Assembly: GCA_017858255.1 (NCBI GenBank) | Contig: JAFMBV010000032.1 | Coordinates: 1 to 34,162, forward strand | Source: Bacteriovoracaceae bacterium | GTDB taxonomy: Bacteria > Bdellovibrionota > Bacteriovoracia > Bacteriovoracales > Bacteriovoracaceae | Direction: 5' to 3' | DNA length: 34,162 nucleotides | In this document: piece by piece, positions 1-9,159 of the stretch | How the letters are laid out: each line of letters starts with the position of its first letter | Position numbering within the stretch: position 1 is the stretch's first letter | Made by a program: the position numbers and the translations under genes | The notes under the pieces: model-generated | Told to the model about the DNA's origin: nothing | Seen by the model: the letters and a program-made list of their open reading frames with translations, nothing else | Databases searched by the model: none

Positions 1-771
1 AAAGCCACCTCCAGGCATACCAAAGCCGCCGCCGCCGCCTAAACCAATGCCAAATTGACCACCGATTCCGAAGCCACCGCCTGGCATTCCGCCAAAACCA
101 CCGCCGAATCCACCACCGGGCATTCCGCCAAATCCACCGCCGAAACCTCCGCCGATACCAATCTGACCACCGACACCAAATCCTGGTCCCATCATACCGC
201 CCATAAATCCAGGGCTAAAACCAGCTCCTAAAAAAGGACTACCAAATCCACCGTAACTATTTCCGCCCATACCACCAAAGCCAGAAAATTGACCATAGGG
301 TGAACCGTTACAGCTCATCAAGCCTTCAGCTTGCTCAGGTAAAATTGGATTGGCTCCTCTAGTAATTGAATAATCAAGATAGGAATTAAATCGTGAAGTA
401 CAGCCTGCATGACCAGCTTCATAAGCACCGGCCCACTCTTTTTGAGACTTGTAAGCATAACGAGCACCTACATAGGCAGAGCCAAAATAAGCAAGTGGTC
501 CTGCTACAATCCCAAGAGCTTCCACCCACGGATTTGTTTTTTCTTGTTCATTGAAAAGACACTCAACACAGTCAACGTTTGCTCCGCCAGCAATCTCAAG
601 CCTCAAACAAGCTCTAAATTCTGTTTGATATTGAACGGGGTCTATCCCTTCACATTCGTCGTAACGACTGGCCTGAACGGTCTGAACTTGAAACAAACTT
701 AGAAGAAGAAGAGTAAGTGAAATACCCTCTCTTACGTTGTTTAACCGTCTTTTAAAATTTAGATACCTCAT
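1..771 (-). CDS. Gly-rich secreted protein, C-terminus cut by the window edge
   Basis: An open frame of 257 codons runs without a stop from the ATG at 771 to the window edge, so the C-terminus is missing. The start has GGAG seven bases upstream. Residues 12-30 are a hydrophobic stretch after basic residues and look like a signal peptide ending near VQA. A Cys-containing region follows (Cys at about residues 35, 51, 61 and 64), then a hydrophobic stretch (about 79-100). From about residue 155 the protein is almost only Gly, Phe, Met and Pro in repeats such as GGGFGGGFGGMPGG and IGGQFGIG. The codon pattern stays in frame through the repeat, so this is real coding sequence. I recognise no family. 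A Gly-rich tail suggests a surface or self-associating protein, which is inference only. Confidence 0.75.
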   Translation of the reverse strand, partial: MRYLNFKRRLNNVREGISLTLLLLSLFQVQTVQASRYDECEGIDPVQYQTEFRACLRLEIAGGANVDCVECLFNEQEKTNPWVEALGIVAGPLAYFGSAYVGARYAYKSQKEWAGAYEAGHAGCTSRFNSYLDYSITRGANPILPEQAEGLMSCNGSPYGQFSGFGGMGGNSYGGFGSPFLGAGFSPGFMGGMMGPGFGVGGQIGIGGGFGGGFGGMPGGGFGGGFGGMPGGGFGIGGQFGIGLGGGGGFGMPGGGF

Positions 772-962
772 GATATGGCTCCGATTTCTCTCACAAAATG
801 GACTAAGTCCGCTATATCTCATTAGATTTATCGGTGCTCACCAGTAATTACTTTAATTATATAGTCTTACTCTCAACAATTCGCCTTAAGTAGTTGTAAT
901 TAATAAACTCATCTAACGACTAAGACTTGTCATATACGGGATATTTAGCCATAAATAGGCCT

Positions 963-1568
963 ATGTTAGACAATAATTTGGTGAGCTGGACCATTCTCGC
1001 GGCCTTTCTCCTCTTCCTTATTTACACCCTTATCGTTGTGCGTGAAGAGAAGCAGAGCTTTGTAGACAGTGCAAAAAGCTTTGCTTTTAAACAATTTGCT
1101 TTCAAGATTCCCTCTTGGTGGGGTCTCGTGGAGGAAAAGCCCAATCTAATTCGTTGGAAACGTCTTGATACGCGCTACGACTGGGAAGCAAAGCTTGAGT
1201 GGCAAGACTATCTAGACAGCGCGATCAGTATTGAAGAAGACTTCAAGAATAGAATTGAAATATTACAGATGGTTTTTGACCTCGATAGTAGTGATATTCT
1301 CATGCCTAGTCATTTTAAAGATCGTTTGGAAGTTCAAAATGGAAACCTTGAACTTGTCCGAATTGAAGGTACAGCGACTCAAGAAGGAGTTGAAAGATGC
1401 TATCTAGATGCTTTTCTCATTAGAGACCATCAGCGCAAACAAACCCTCTTTGCCACTAGCCTCTCCTCTGTTCTTAATGGCCTAGTAGAAGGACCTTATT
1501 TTGAGGATATGATGCTTAACCTGAAGTGGACACCAAGAGATACTGAAGAATCTGTTTTAATTAATTAG
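963..1568 (+). CDS. Membrane-anchored protein of unknown function
   Basis: The 201-residue product begins with one hydrophobic segment (about residues 8-24, ILAAFLLFLIYTL), followed by a basic stretch and a soluble remainder. It is probably anchored in the inner membrane with a cytoplasmic domain. The frame also opens at a TTG at 927, but no ribosome-binding site precedes it, so I prefer the ATG at 963, although its own upstream AGG is weak and close. The soluble part is rich in Trp and acidic residues and resembles no family I know. It stands alone between two minus-strand units. Confidence 0.65.
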   Translation: MLDNNLVSWTILAAFLLFLIYTLIVVREEKQSFVDSAKSFAFKQFAFKIPSWWGLVEEKPNLIRWKRLDTRYDWEAKLEWQDYLDSAISIEEDFKNRIEILQMVFDLDSSDILMPSHFKDRLEVQNGNLELVRIEGTATQEGVERCYLDAFLIRDHQRKQTLFATSLSSVLNGLVEGPYFEDMMLNLKWTPRDTEESVLIN

Positions 1569-1579
1569 ATTCATCCCAT

Positions 1580-1610
1580 AAAAAAAAAGAGTCTTTTATA
1601 AAGACTCTTT
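1580..1610 (-). terminator. Rho-independent terminator of the murJ unit
   Basis: The arms AAAGAGTCTT (1586-1595) and AAGACTCTTT (1601-1610) form a perfect 10-bp stem with a 5-base loop. Read on the minus strand, the hairpin is followed by an uninterrupted T run (1588-1580), so it ends transcripts coming from the minus-strand gene above it. On the plus strand it has no T run after the stem, so it would be weak for the gene ending at 1568. Confidence 0.8.
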
Positions 1611-1637
1611 CCAAAAAAAAATAATAATTTAAATTTC

Positions 1638-2084
1638 TTAGTTTTTCTTTGTAGAGAAAACACGAATTTTTGAAACTAAAAAGGCGTGTATTTCTTCATC
1701 AGAGCCAAATACATCGTCGATGACTTCACAGTCCATTAAGAACTTAGTCAATCTGTTAGCCGCTTGATGAAGGCTTTCAACCAAATATAGACCAGAAATA
1801 TTTTCACCAGAAAAAGATTTAATAATTTCTTTTCTAGCGTGATTAAACATTTCACTTTCTAAAATATCTTCAGGAAGATTATCAGCGCCCATTTTGTCTT
1901 CGACTTCTTCAATGGCTTGATCGCGAATATCTTCATCGGTAGCAAAACTTACACCATACTCAGTGGCCATGGCATCAATTAATGCTTCACGCTTCTCGAT
2001 ATCAAACTCAATCATCTTCGCTTCTACGAGTAAGTTAATCGTATAAGTGGCGAGGATTCTGAGGGTGTCAAAATCTGTTCTCAT
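1638..2084 (-). CDS. Small acidic helical protein, possibly DUF507-like
   Basis: The predicted product has 148 residues, is acidic and looks helical, with no signal peptide or membrane segment. The ATG at 2084 is chosen because AGGA lies 8 bases upstream. An in-frame ATG at 2093 is directly next to that AGGA and so is badly placed. The opening pattern (helix, 'LVEAKMIEFD', then alternating acidic helices) reminds me of DUF507 proteins, but this is a weak resemblance and the function is unknown. It lies 105 bases downstream of murJ on the same strand, with a terminator just after it, so the two are probably co-transcribed. Confidence 0.7.
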   Translation of the reverse strand: MRTDFDTLRILATYTINLLVEAKMIEFDIEKREALIDAMATEYGVSFATDEDIRDQAIEEVEDKMGADNLPEDILESEMFNHARKEIIKSFSGENISGLYLVESLHQAANRLTKFLMDCEVIDDVFGSDEEIHAFLVSKIRVFSTKKN

Positions 2085-2189
2085 GAACAACATCCTAATA
2101 TTTGACCCAAAGGGCTAATCTTAAATACTATGCCAGTCTATCGAAATGATATTGTTCCTACAAGAGGATAGTTCATTAAAAACAACAAT

Positions 2190-3773
2190 TTATTTCTTAT
2201 TTAGAAGCTTTTTTATTAATTTTGCTTCCCCAGTTAGAAGTAAAAAGGAGATATAGACCAAAGCTCCTAGTGCGACACAGCCCAAAAATCCCACTGATCT
2301 TTCAAGCAACGCCCCTTCTAAAAGGTACCAAGTGCCCTTTATAGAAGTGACACTCCACCAACTAAGACCACCAGCAATTACAAACTTCAACAAACGCCAA
2401 CTAAAGAAGAACGAGGTTTCCAACTTTAAAATTCTTGCTAAAAAGAACCCCTGAAGGGAGCAATTTAAAAACATCGAGAGGCTGGTTCCTAAGGCCAAAA
2501 TTGAGAAACCATAATGAGGAACCATAATCAGACAAAAGATTATATTTACTCCAATGGCGGCCATCGATATAAAGACAGGCACTTTAGGTCTATCCACACT
2601 AAAGAATGTCGGAGCAAAAATCTTATATAGACCATAGAAGGGTAAGCCCCATAAATACATTCTAAGGGCAATCGACGCCATTTGAGTGTCTCGACTATCA
2701 AATGCGCCTCTTTCAAAAATCAAATGAACCGTTTCCTCTGATAAGGCCATCAACAGAGCAAAAGCTGGAATTATCACCACCCAGCTCATTAGATAACTAG
2801 TTTTGAGAATTTTAGCAGCTTCCTTTTCTCTGCCGGCCTTCCATTCATCTGAAAAGTGAACCAAGTTTGAACCGGCGATACTTACACTCAATATCCCCAC
2901 CGGAAATTGAAAGAGACGAAAGGCATAAGTTAACCAAGAAACCGCCCCAAGCTGAGTGCCCGTGGCCAAAATTGTGGTTATAAGGATATTAATCTGAGTG
3001 GCCGCAATCCCAATAGTCCCAATTCCCAAGCGGTTCAAAATACTTCCAGTCCATTCACTTTTAAATGACCACTGTCCAGTTGGACCAAAGCCCTTATAAA
3101 GAACAAGGGGTATTTGAAGAAGCATCTGGACAAAACCACCTAGAATCACCCCTAAAGCCAAGGCCAGAGCAGCATGAAAGCCCCGCGCCTCCAGATGAGG
3201 AGGCAACGTAAACATACAAATAATCATCACCACATTAAATAAAGCAGGTGCTAAGGCCGGTACAAAGAACATTTTGAGGGTATTCAAAGCACCCATAAAG
3301 AGAGCAGCTAAGGAAACCAAAGTCAGAAAGGGCGCCATAATTCGCACCATCTGAACTGTAATTACCATACGCTCTTCATCCGCAACAAAGTCCTTATCCG
3401 TCATTAAATGGACAACTTCTGGAGCAAAAATGATTACCGCAGTAACAATCGTCCCAGTCAAAAGAGTGAGGATGATGGCCATGGACCACAAAAGGGTTCG
3501 CGCCTCTCGATCTCCGAGCTGGCGAACCTTGGTAAAAACAGGTACAAAAGCGGAGCTAAAGGCTCCTTCGGCAAACAGGTCCCGAAGCATATTTGGAACA
3601 CGATAGGCCACAGTAAAGGCATCAGTGATCCCCGAAGCTCCAAAAGTAGCAGCCATTACTTGCTCACGCACTAAGCCAAGAATCCGGCTTGAAAAAGTCG
3701 CTGTTGCCATTTTGAGTGAAGAAAAAATAAGGGAACTCATCCCCCGTCTTGGTTTTTTTTCGCCTGAAGTCAA
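2190..3773 (-). CDS. murJ: Lipid II flippase MurJ (MviN)
   Basis: This 527-residue polytopic membrane protein flips lipid II across the inner membrane for peptidoglycan synthesis. The N-terminal family signature is clear: SSRILGLVREQVMAATFG, then DAFTVAYRVPNMLRDLFAEGA and FSSAFVPVF, with the Arg and Asp/Glu residues typical of the MOP-superfamily cavity. About 14 hydrophobic segments follow, and the length matches MurJ (about 510-530). The start is a TTG at 3773 with AGGA six bases upstream; the first ATG (codon 12) has only a G run touching it. It is transcribed with the small gene downstream and divergently from hppA. Confidence 0.95.
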   Translation of the reverse strand: MTSGEKKPRRGMSSLIFSSLKMATATFSSRILGLVREQVMAATFGASGITDAFTVAYRVPNMLRDLFAEGAFSSAFVPVFTKVRQLGDREARTLLWSMAIILTLLTGTIVTAVIIFAPEVVHLMTDKDFVADEERMVITVQMVRIMAPFLTLVSLAALFMGALNTLKMFFVPALAPALFNVVMIICMFTLPPHLEARGFHAALALALGVILGGFVQMLLQIPLVLYKGFGPTGQWSFKSEWTGSILNRLGIGTIGIAATQINILITTILATGTQLGAVSWLTYAFRLFQFPVGILSVSIAGSNLVHFSDEWKAGREKEAAKILKTSYLMSWVVIIPAFALLMALSEETVHLIFERGAFDSRDTQMASIALRMYLWGLPFYGLYKIFAPTFFSVDRPKVPVFISMAAIGVNIIFCLIMVPHYGFSILALGTSLSMFLNCSLQGFFLARILKLETSFFFSWRLLKFVIAGGLSWWSVTSIKGTWYLLEGALLERSVGFLGCVALGALVYISFLLLTGEAKLIKKLLNKK

Positions 3774-3935
3774 AAACTGTCCTTTAAATTAAAGTTTTAC
3801 GCTTCTAAGTGTCTATGATAATTCTACTCGACCATTATTGTTACGTTTTTTTTAGAATTTCGATGTTCATTTGAACTCGGTTTTCACTTTATTAACTGTC
3901 TTTAAATGAGACTGACTTGAAAGGAGTTGATTCTG

Positions 3936-5942
3936 ATGGAATCGTCACTTAGTTTTCTTTCCCTAAGCCCTATTGTTGGCGCCGCAGGCTTTTTGTTTGC
4001 GTTACTGACATACTTTTGGGTGGTAAAACAACCTGCTGGTAATGCCAAAATGACTGGTATTGCTGATCTTATTGAAAGTGGTGCTATGACTTTCTTAAAG
4101 AAAGAATACACTATTCTTGCAGGATTCTTGGCAATCGTTGCCATTCTTCTCGGAGTTTATCTCAGCTGGAACACAACAATCTGCTATCTCGTAGGTGCCT
4201 TCTCTTCCATGCTTTGCGGCTGGATTGGGATGAAAGCTGCTACCAAGGCCAATGTTAGAACAGCTGAAGCGGCTGCTCAAAGTGGTCAAGGAAAAGCCCT
4301 ATCGGTTGCCTTCTATGGCGGTTCGGTCATGGGTATGTGTGTGGCCTCAGTTGGTCTCTTTGGTGTGGCCATGCTTTATAAGTGGGTATCTGGATTACCT
4401 ACACTAGAAGCTCTTAATGGTTTTGCCATGGGTGCTTCATCAATTGCACTCTTTGCTCGTGTTGGTGGCGGTATCTTTACAAAAGCTGCTGATGTTGGCG
4501 CTGACCTAGTTGGAAAAGTTGAAGCTGGTATTCCAGAAGACGATCCAAGAAACCCAGCGACTATTGCTGATAACGTTGGTGACAACGTTGGTGATACAGC
4601 CGGTATGGGTGCTGATATTTTTGAATCTTATGTAGGTTCAGTTATCGCTACAATGGTAATCGGTACAACTTATGCTGCTGGTGCCGATGTAGGTCCAATT
4701 ATTCTACCAATAATCATTATTACTATCGGATTGATTGCCTCAGTTCTTGGTATTCTTTCGATGCAAGCTCTTAAAGGTGTTGATCCTGCTTGGGCCCTAC
4801 GTCTAGCCCCTATGGTTGGTCTTGTTGGTCTCTTTGGTGGTTCATACTTCGCTGTTCAGGCAATGAACTTCACAGTTTTTCCATTTGCTATGGGTCCATT
4901 CTACGCCATGGTTCTGGGATCTCTTGTAGGTCTCTTTATCGGCCTAGCTACTGAATATTATACTGCCGGTGAATTTGCACCTGTTAAGCGAATAGCAGAA
5001 GCAGGAAAAACAGGTCCCGCAACAAATATCATCGCTGGTCTTGCAGTTGGTATGTACTCATGTATTCCCGCAATCTTGTTAATCTGTGTTGGTATTTACT
5101 TTGCTGACTACTTTGCAGGACTATACGGAATTGGTATCGCTGCAGTTGGTATGCTTGCAACTGTTGGTGTAACAATGACAGTTGATGCTTACGGACCAAT
5201 ATCAGACAATGCTGGTGGTATCGCAGAAATGAGTCAACTTGGACCTGAAGTAAGAGCAATTACTGATGGACTTGATTCAATCGGAAATACAACCGCAGCT
5301 GTTGGTAAAGGTTTTGCTATTGGTTCAGCAGCTCTTACTGCTCTTGCCATGTTCTCAGCTTACTCTGCAAAAGTAGGACTTGAAGCAATTGACCTTATGT
5401 CCCCACAAGTTGTGATCGGACTTTTCATTGGTGGTGTTCTTCCTTTCTATGTTGGAGCAAACACAATGAGTGCAGTTGGCGCAGCTGCTCAACTTATGGT
5501 TGAGGAAGTTCGTCGTCAATTTAGAGAAATTCCAGGAATCATGGAAGGTACAGGAAAGCCTGATACCGAGAGATGTATAGCCATTGCTACAACAGCTTCT
5601 CTTAAAGAAATGATTGCTCCTGGCTTAACAGCTGTACTTGCACCTGTTGTAGTCGGATTAATTCTAGGTAAAGAAGCCCTTGGTGGTATGCTTGCCGGTG
5701 CTACTGTGACAGGCGTTCTTCTTGCCCTTTTCATGGCAAATGCTGGTGGAGCTTGGGATAATGCTAAAAAAGCTATCGAACAAGGTCATATTCCAGGTGA
5801 GAAAAAAGGATCTGAAGCCCACAAAGCAGCCGTTACTGGTGATACTGTTGGTGACCCATTTAAAGATACTTCTGGTCCAGCGATGAACATTCTCGTAAAA
5901 CTTATGAGTATCGTAGCTCTTGTAATTGCACCTCTTCTTTAA
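3936..5942 (+). CDS. hppA: Membrane pyrophosphatase, K+-dependent, probably Na+-pumping
   Basis: The 668-residue protein couples hydrolysis of cytosolic PPi to ion pumping across the inner membrane. About 16 hydrophobic helices carry the family motifs: the PPi/Mg2+ loop [11 protein letters not shown] (about 186-196), the run [20 protein letters not shown], and a second acidic loop, [14 protein letters not shown]. Subtype residues can be read. [10 protein letters not shown] (about 450-459) has Ala where K+-independent enzymes have Lys, so it should need K+. GADIFESY has Glu (about 230) at the position used by Na+-pumping enzymes, whereas plant-type H+ pumps have Gly there. Na+ or mixed Na+/H+ transport is therefore likely. 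The ATG at 3936 is chosen because AAGGAG (3921-3926) lies nine bases upstream; an in-frame TTG at 3927 touches the AAGGAG. Confidence 0.96.
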   Translation: MESSLSFLSLSPIVGAAGFLFALLTYFWVVKQPAGNAKMTGIADLIESGAMTFLKKEYTILAGFLAIVAILLGVYLSWNTTICYLVGAFSSMLCGWIGMKAATKANVRTAEAAAQSGQGKALSVAFYGGSVMGMCVASVGLFGVAMLYKWVSGLPTLEALNGFAMGASSIALFARVGGGIFTKAADVGADLVGKVEAGIPEDDPRNPATIADNVGDNVGDTAGMGADIFESYVGSVIATMVIGTTYAAGADVGPIILPIIIITIGLIASVLGILSMQALKGVDPAWALRLAPMVGLVGLFGGSYFAVQAMNFTVFPFAMGPFYAMVLGSLVGLFIGLATEYYTAGEFAPVKRIAEAGKTGPATNIIAGLAVGMYSCIPAILLICVGIYFADYFAGLYGIGIAAVGMLATVGVTMTVDAYGPISDNAGGIAEMSQLGPEVRAITDGLDSIGNTTAAVGKGFAIGSAALTALAMFSAYSAKVGLEAIDLMSPQVVIGLFIGGVLPFYVGANTMSAVGAAAQLMVEEVRRQFREIPGIMEGTGKPDTERCIAIATTASLKEMIAPGLTAVLAPVVVGLILGKEALGGMLAGATVTGVLLALFMANAGGAWDNAKKAIEQGHIPGEKKGSEAHKAAVTGDTVGDPFKDTSGPAMNILVKLMSIVALVIAPLL

Positions 5943-5976
5943 TATCAAAGAAGATTTCTTATACAACTAAAGGTTT

Positions 5977-6004
5977 GGCCCAGCGAATGCTGGGCCTTTT
6001 TTTT
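5977..6004 (+). terminator. Rho-independent terminator after hppA
   Basis: GGCCCAGC (5977-5984) and GCTGGGCC (5989-5996) form a perfect 8-bp GC-rich stem with a GAAT loop, followed by eight T residues. It lies 34 bases after the hppA stop. Confidence 0.95.
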
Positions 6005-6044
6005 GGCTCTTTTCTCTCACATCCAGATCAGTTAAGATCGTCTC

Positions 6045-7046
6045 ATGAAATGGAAAACCCTCTTCCTCATTAGCCTAGTCTGCTTAATAGCATCTTATTT
6101 AATCTACAATAAAAGATTAAATAAATTTAACAGCATGCTTGAAACACCCAAGGAAAAAAAGCTAGTTCCTCAAAGTAAATTTAAAAACACTCCAAATAAA
6201 AACCTCTCTCACAAAAAAGTTCACTATAAAAAAGCTGATAAAAAAATAAAAAATAATACTCAGACTTTTAAGACGAACTCTCCTCACCAACTCCCTATTA
6301 ATGACCCGAGACATTTGGCCTTAACTGACTCTAAAGGAAATATTTATCCAGATAGTCTTGGTGTTGATGGCGAATACGTGGTCGCTTATGGAGATATTAT
6401 CGTAGGTGAAAGCCGATACATCCAAGATTACGAATCAGGGGACAAAGTTCTAAAAGTGAACAGGCCACAGGTTTGGCCTAGTCGCAGAATCCCCTTTCGA
6501 ATAGCAGAAGATATAACAGAGGCGCAAAAGCGCGCCATTGAGAATATAGCGACTAAGCTCGCAGCAGAAGTTCAATTGAGCTTAACTCCCTATGATCCCT
6601 ACAAAGACAAGGCTTACGTCTATTTCAAAAAGGGCTCTCAGCATTGTTACGCTCAGGTGGGATATTCGGGAGAAATCGCGGAAGTCGCACTAAACGAGAG
6701 ATGTGGTCAAACAGAAATATTTCATGAGGTTTTCCACGTTTTAGGATTTTTTCACGAGCAAAACCGATTTGACCGAGATGATCACATAAAAATCCTATGG
6801 GAAAATATTGACGAAAAAAATTGGCCTCAATTTGAAAAATTCCCAGAGGAAAGCTTTCCCGAAATCTTTATAAACCAAGCTCCTTTTACATTTAATACTT
6901 TAATGCTTTATCGCCCGAACGCCTTCAGTGAAAATAGCGATTATTCAATTGTGAATATTTATGGTGAAGCCTACAAAGTCATTAGCGAACCAACTAAAGA
7001 AGATTATCGGCGAATTATGCTCCTCTACCAAGACATCACACTATAA
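6045..7046 (+). CDS. Secreted or membrane-anchored astacin-like zinc protease
   Basis: The 333-residue protein starts with a hydrophobic segment (about 5-21) that is a signal peptide or anchor, followed by a Lys-rich linker to about residue 80. The catalytic domain starts near RPQVWPSRRIPF (140-151), a form typical of the mature N-terminus of astacins (peptidase M12A). The zinc motif HEVFHVLGFFHE puts ligands at His227, His231 and His237 with Glu228 as the base, and is followed by the family run EQNRFDRDDHIKI. Cys201 and Cys220 match the astacin disulfide pair. The Met-turn reads TLMLY instead of the usual S-[IVL]-MHY: Met287 and the zinc-side Tyr289 are kept, but the His is Leu288. It is probably exported and may help digest prey or host protein, which is inference. 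It appears monocistronic, after the hppA terminator. Confidence 0.9.
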   Translation: MKWKTLFLISLVCLIASYLIYNKRLNKFNSMLETPKEKKLVPQSKFKNTPNKNLSHKKVHYKKADKKIKNNTQTFKTNSPHQLPINDPRHLALTDSKGNIYPDSLGVDGEYVVAYGDIIVGESRYIQDYESGDKVLKVNRPQVWPSRRIPFRIAEDITEAQKRAIENIATKLAAEVQLSLTPYDPYKDKAYVYFKKGSQHCYAQVGYSGEIAEVALNERCGQTEIFHEVFHVLGFFHEQNRFDRDDHIKILWENIDEKNWPQFEKFPEESFPEIFINQAPFTFNTLMLYRPNAFSENSDYSIVNIYGEAYKVISEPTKEDYRRIMLLYQDITL

Positions 7047-7138
7047 CCGCCTAATATTATGTAGATAAAATTCTACTTGCCTAATAAATTATGCTGGCGA
7101 AGTATTGGCACTTAATCTTAAACGGACTATAGTGGCCC

Positions 7139-8653
7139 ATGCTCGAAAATCAAGCACCAGGGAAGCGACGTTTCGCCGTTATTGACCTTGAAGCGTCTTC
7201 CACTAAGCCTAGAAATAGAATAATTGAAATTGCCGCCTTAATCCTTGAAGATGATGGCAGTTCATTTTCGTTAATCGACTCTTACTCGACTTTGGTTAAT
7301 CCAGAGCTTGAAGTTCCAAATGATATTTTGGAGCTTACGGGAATAACAACTGAAGAACTTGATTCGGCACCAAAGTTTTTTGAAGTTGCTGAAGACCTTG
7401 AACTCATAACTCGTGACTGTACTGTTGTTGCCCACAATGTGGAATTTGATATTGGTCTTTTACAAGAGGAATATGAAAAACTCGGTACGGAATATTTAAG
7501 AAAAACCAAGTGCACTCATAAACTAGCAAAAGAAAACTACCCAGAACTTGCGAGCTATGACCTAAAGGGCCTTTGCGAGCTCCTTGAAATTGACCTTGAT
7601 TTTAATCACCGTGCCATGGACGACGCCGTTGCCTGTGCAGAGCTTTTTCAGAAAACTTATTTGAAAAATCTAGGCTCCCCCAGAGAGGAAGGGCCTTCGC
7701 TAACAAAAATCCATAAAGTACACCCCGGCCTTGACCTAAAGTTCTTATCTAAACTTTCGACAACACCTGGCCTTGTTCATTTTATTAAGGATAGTAAAAC
7801 TGTTTACGTAGAAAGGTTCGAAAACCTTTCCACTGAAGTACCTCGCTATCTCCTTCGTTTTTCTGAAAGGCATGATGCAGATATAGAAGAAGTCCAAGTC
7901 GTTTCCTTAAAAGACTCACTCATGGCGATGAGGCAGAAAGAGGAAAAAATCAATGAGCTTCAGCCCCACTATAACTTAGAAGAAAGAAAAGGATCTTGGG
8001 GCGTTTATCTAAGTGAAAACCCAACCTCATTAAGAGCATTCCCCTTATCCAGGGGAAAAGGGGACCTCTTATTTATTTCGAATAATAAAGACGATTCTCT
8101 TCACTGGATTAAGCTACAACTGAACGATATAGAAAAACAAGAATTTGCCTATATCGACCAACAAGATCAGAGATTAATAAATCGCTTAAAAAAAGAGAGA
8201 GAGAAATCAATACGAGCTAAGGTTAAGCCATTTGCTCAATATCCCCACGACTACTTTGTTGTTATGGGGCCTGGACGAGATGATGACGAACTTTCTTGTC
8301 ACTTCTTTACTGGGGGAAAACTAACCGGCCATGCTTTCTTGTCAGGACAGGCCGTCTTTACCCTAGAAAAAGCCCCCGCAAATGTTAAGCCAATAAGAGA
8401 AACTGACCTTCTAAAGCATTACTTTTTGAGGGAGTTTCAAGATTGGAAAACTCGCTCACGTCGAGATCATTCAATAAAAGTGTTAAAATCTAATAAAAAA
8501 ACAAGTAGCACTCGCACTACTGATAACGGGAATAATGCAGGCGCCTCCAAAAAATATAAAAAGAAGACAAAAACTAATAAAAACTTCCGGGGAAAAAAGC
8601 ACAGTAATCGACGGCCTCAAAATAAAAATCAATCTAAACCAACACCTCAGTAA
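7139..8653 (+). CDS. DnaQ-type 3'-5' exonuclease fused to a degenerate GIY-YIG domain
   Basis: Residues 11-175 form a DEDDh exonuclease domain: Asp16/Glu18 (VIDLEAS), Asp104 in VAHNVEFD, and His157/Asp162 in HRAMDDA, so all catalytic residues are present. Residues about 200-280 match the layout of the UvrC/Cho-type GIY-YIG nuclease domain, including 'TTPGLVHFIKD', 'TVYVERFENL' and the closing 'INELQPHYN'. However, the active-site Tyr and Gly are replaced (GIY reads GLV, YVG reads YVE) and the helix Arg is missing, so this second domain is probably inactive. The tail (about 450-504) is rich in Lys, Asn and Arg and probably binds nucleic acid. The fusion layout is known for DnaQ/UvrC-like proteins. 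It probably acts in DNA repair or processing. It opens a likely three-gene operon with the two genes after it. Confidence 0.85.
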   Translation: MLENQAPGKRRFAVIDLEASSTKPRNRIIEIAALILEDDGSSFSLIDSYSTLVNPELEVPNDILELTGITTEELDSAPKFFEVAEDLELITRDCTVVAHNVEFDIGLLQEEYEKLGTEYLRKTKCTHKLAKENYPELASYDLKGLCELLEIDLDFNHRAMDDAVACAELFQKTYLKNLGSPREEGPSLTKIHKVHPGLDLKFLSKLSTTPGLVHFIKDSKTVYVERFENLSTEVPRYLLRFSERHDADIEEVQVVSLKDSLMAMRQKEEKINELQPHYNLEERKGSWGVYLSENPTSLRAFPLSRGKGDLLFISNNKDDSLHWIKLQLNDIEKQEFAYIDQQDQRLINRLKKEREKSIRAKVKPFAQYPHDYFVVMGPGRDDDELSCHFFTGGKLTGHAFLSGQAVFTLEKAPANVKPIRETDLLKHYFLREFQDWKTRSRRDHSIKVLKSNKKTSSTRTTDNGNNAGASKKYKKKTKTNKNFRGKKHSNRRPQNKNQSKPTPQ

Positions 8654-8664
8654 CGGCAAAAACA

Positions 8665-9159
8665 ATGTGGGAACAAATAATAAATTACCAAGCTTACTTT
8701 TATGGAGCTTTTGCTCTACTAATCCCATTACTCTCTTATGCTGTATATCTTCAGCTAAAAACTTTTCGTGGTCTAAAAAATCAACAAGAAGAAGAGTTTA
8801 ATAAATCACAAAATCGAGAAGAAGAACGGCAAAAAAACCTACAAGAAAGTATTCGCATTATTTCGATGGCAACTATCCAAGAGCAATGTGAAACCTCAGA
8901 AGCTTGCCTTCGAATTGCCAACCTTCTTCCTCACTATAAATCCATTAATCATCGTGAAGCCTCCTTGCGTCCTCTCTTTAATATGTTTGAGGAAATTAAA
9001 GTATTAAAAACATTACAAGAAAGAAAAGAGCTTAAGTTGGCACAAAGGCATGCTGAGGATCAAGTTCGATATGCAATAGAAGATAAGTATCATGAAGATA
9101 TTCTAAAAATTTGTGAGTTTCTTTATGAGAAGACTAAAGAAATGGAAGACAAAGTATGA
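8665..9159 (+). CDS. DUF2489-like membrane-anchored coiled-coil protein
   Basis: The 164-residue protein has one N-terminal membrane segment (about 10-31, FYGAFALLIPLLSYAVYL) followed by a long charged helix (about 35-60) and a helical domain. The run SIRIISMATIQEQCETSEACLRIANLLPHY is the shape I know from DUF2489 proteins, whose role is not established. It starts 12 bases after the exonuclease gene, and its stop overlaps the next start in an ATGA (9156-9159), so all three genes are probably translated from one mRNA. Confidence 0.75.
   Translation: MWEQIINYQAYFYGAFALLIPLLSYAVYLQLKTFRGLKNQQEEEFNKSQNREEERQKNLQESIRIISMATIQEQCETSEACLRIANLLPHYKSINHREASLRPLFNMFEEIKVLKTLQERKELKLAQRHAEDQVRYAIEDKYHEDILKICEFLYEKTKEMEDKV

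Noticed and set aside
1..250. A non-coding tandem repeat or CRISPR-like repeat
   Set aside because: The repeat keeps one reading frame on the minus strand and encodes a Gly-rich protein tail, continuous with a signal-peptide protein.
409..702. A plus-strand ORF in the Gly-rich gene
   Set aside because: It is a shadow of the minus-strand gene, which has the ribosome-binding site and signal peptide.
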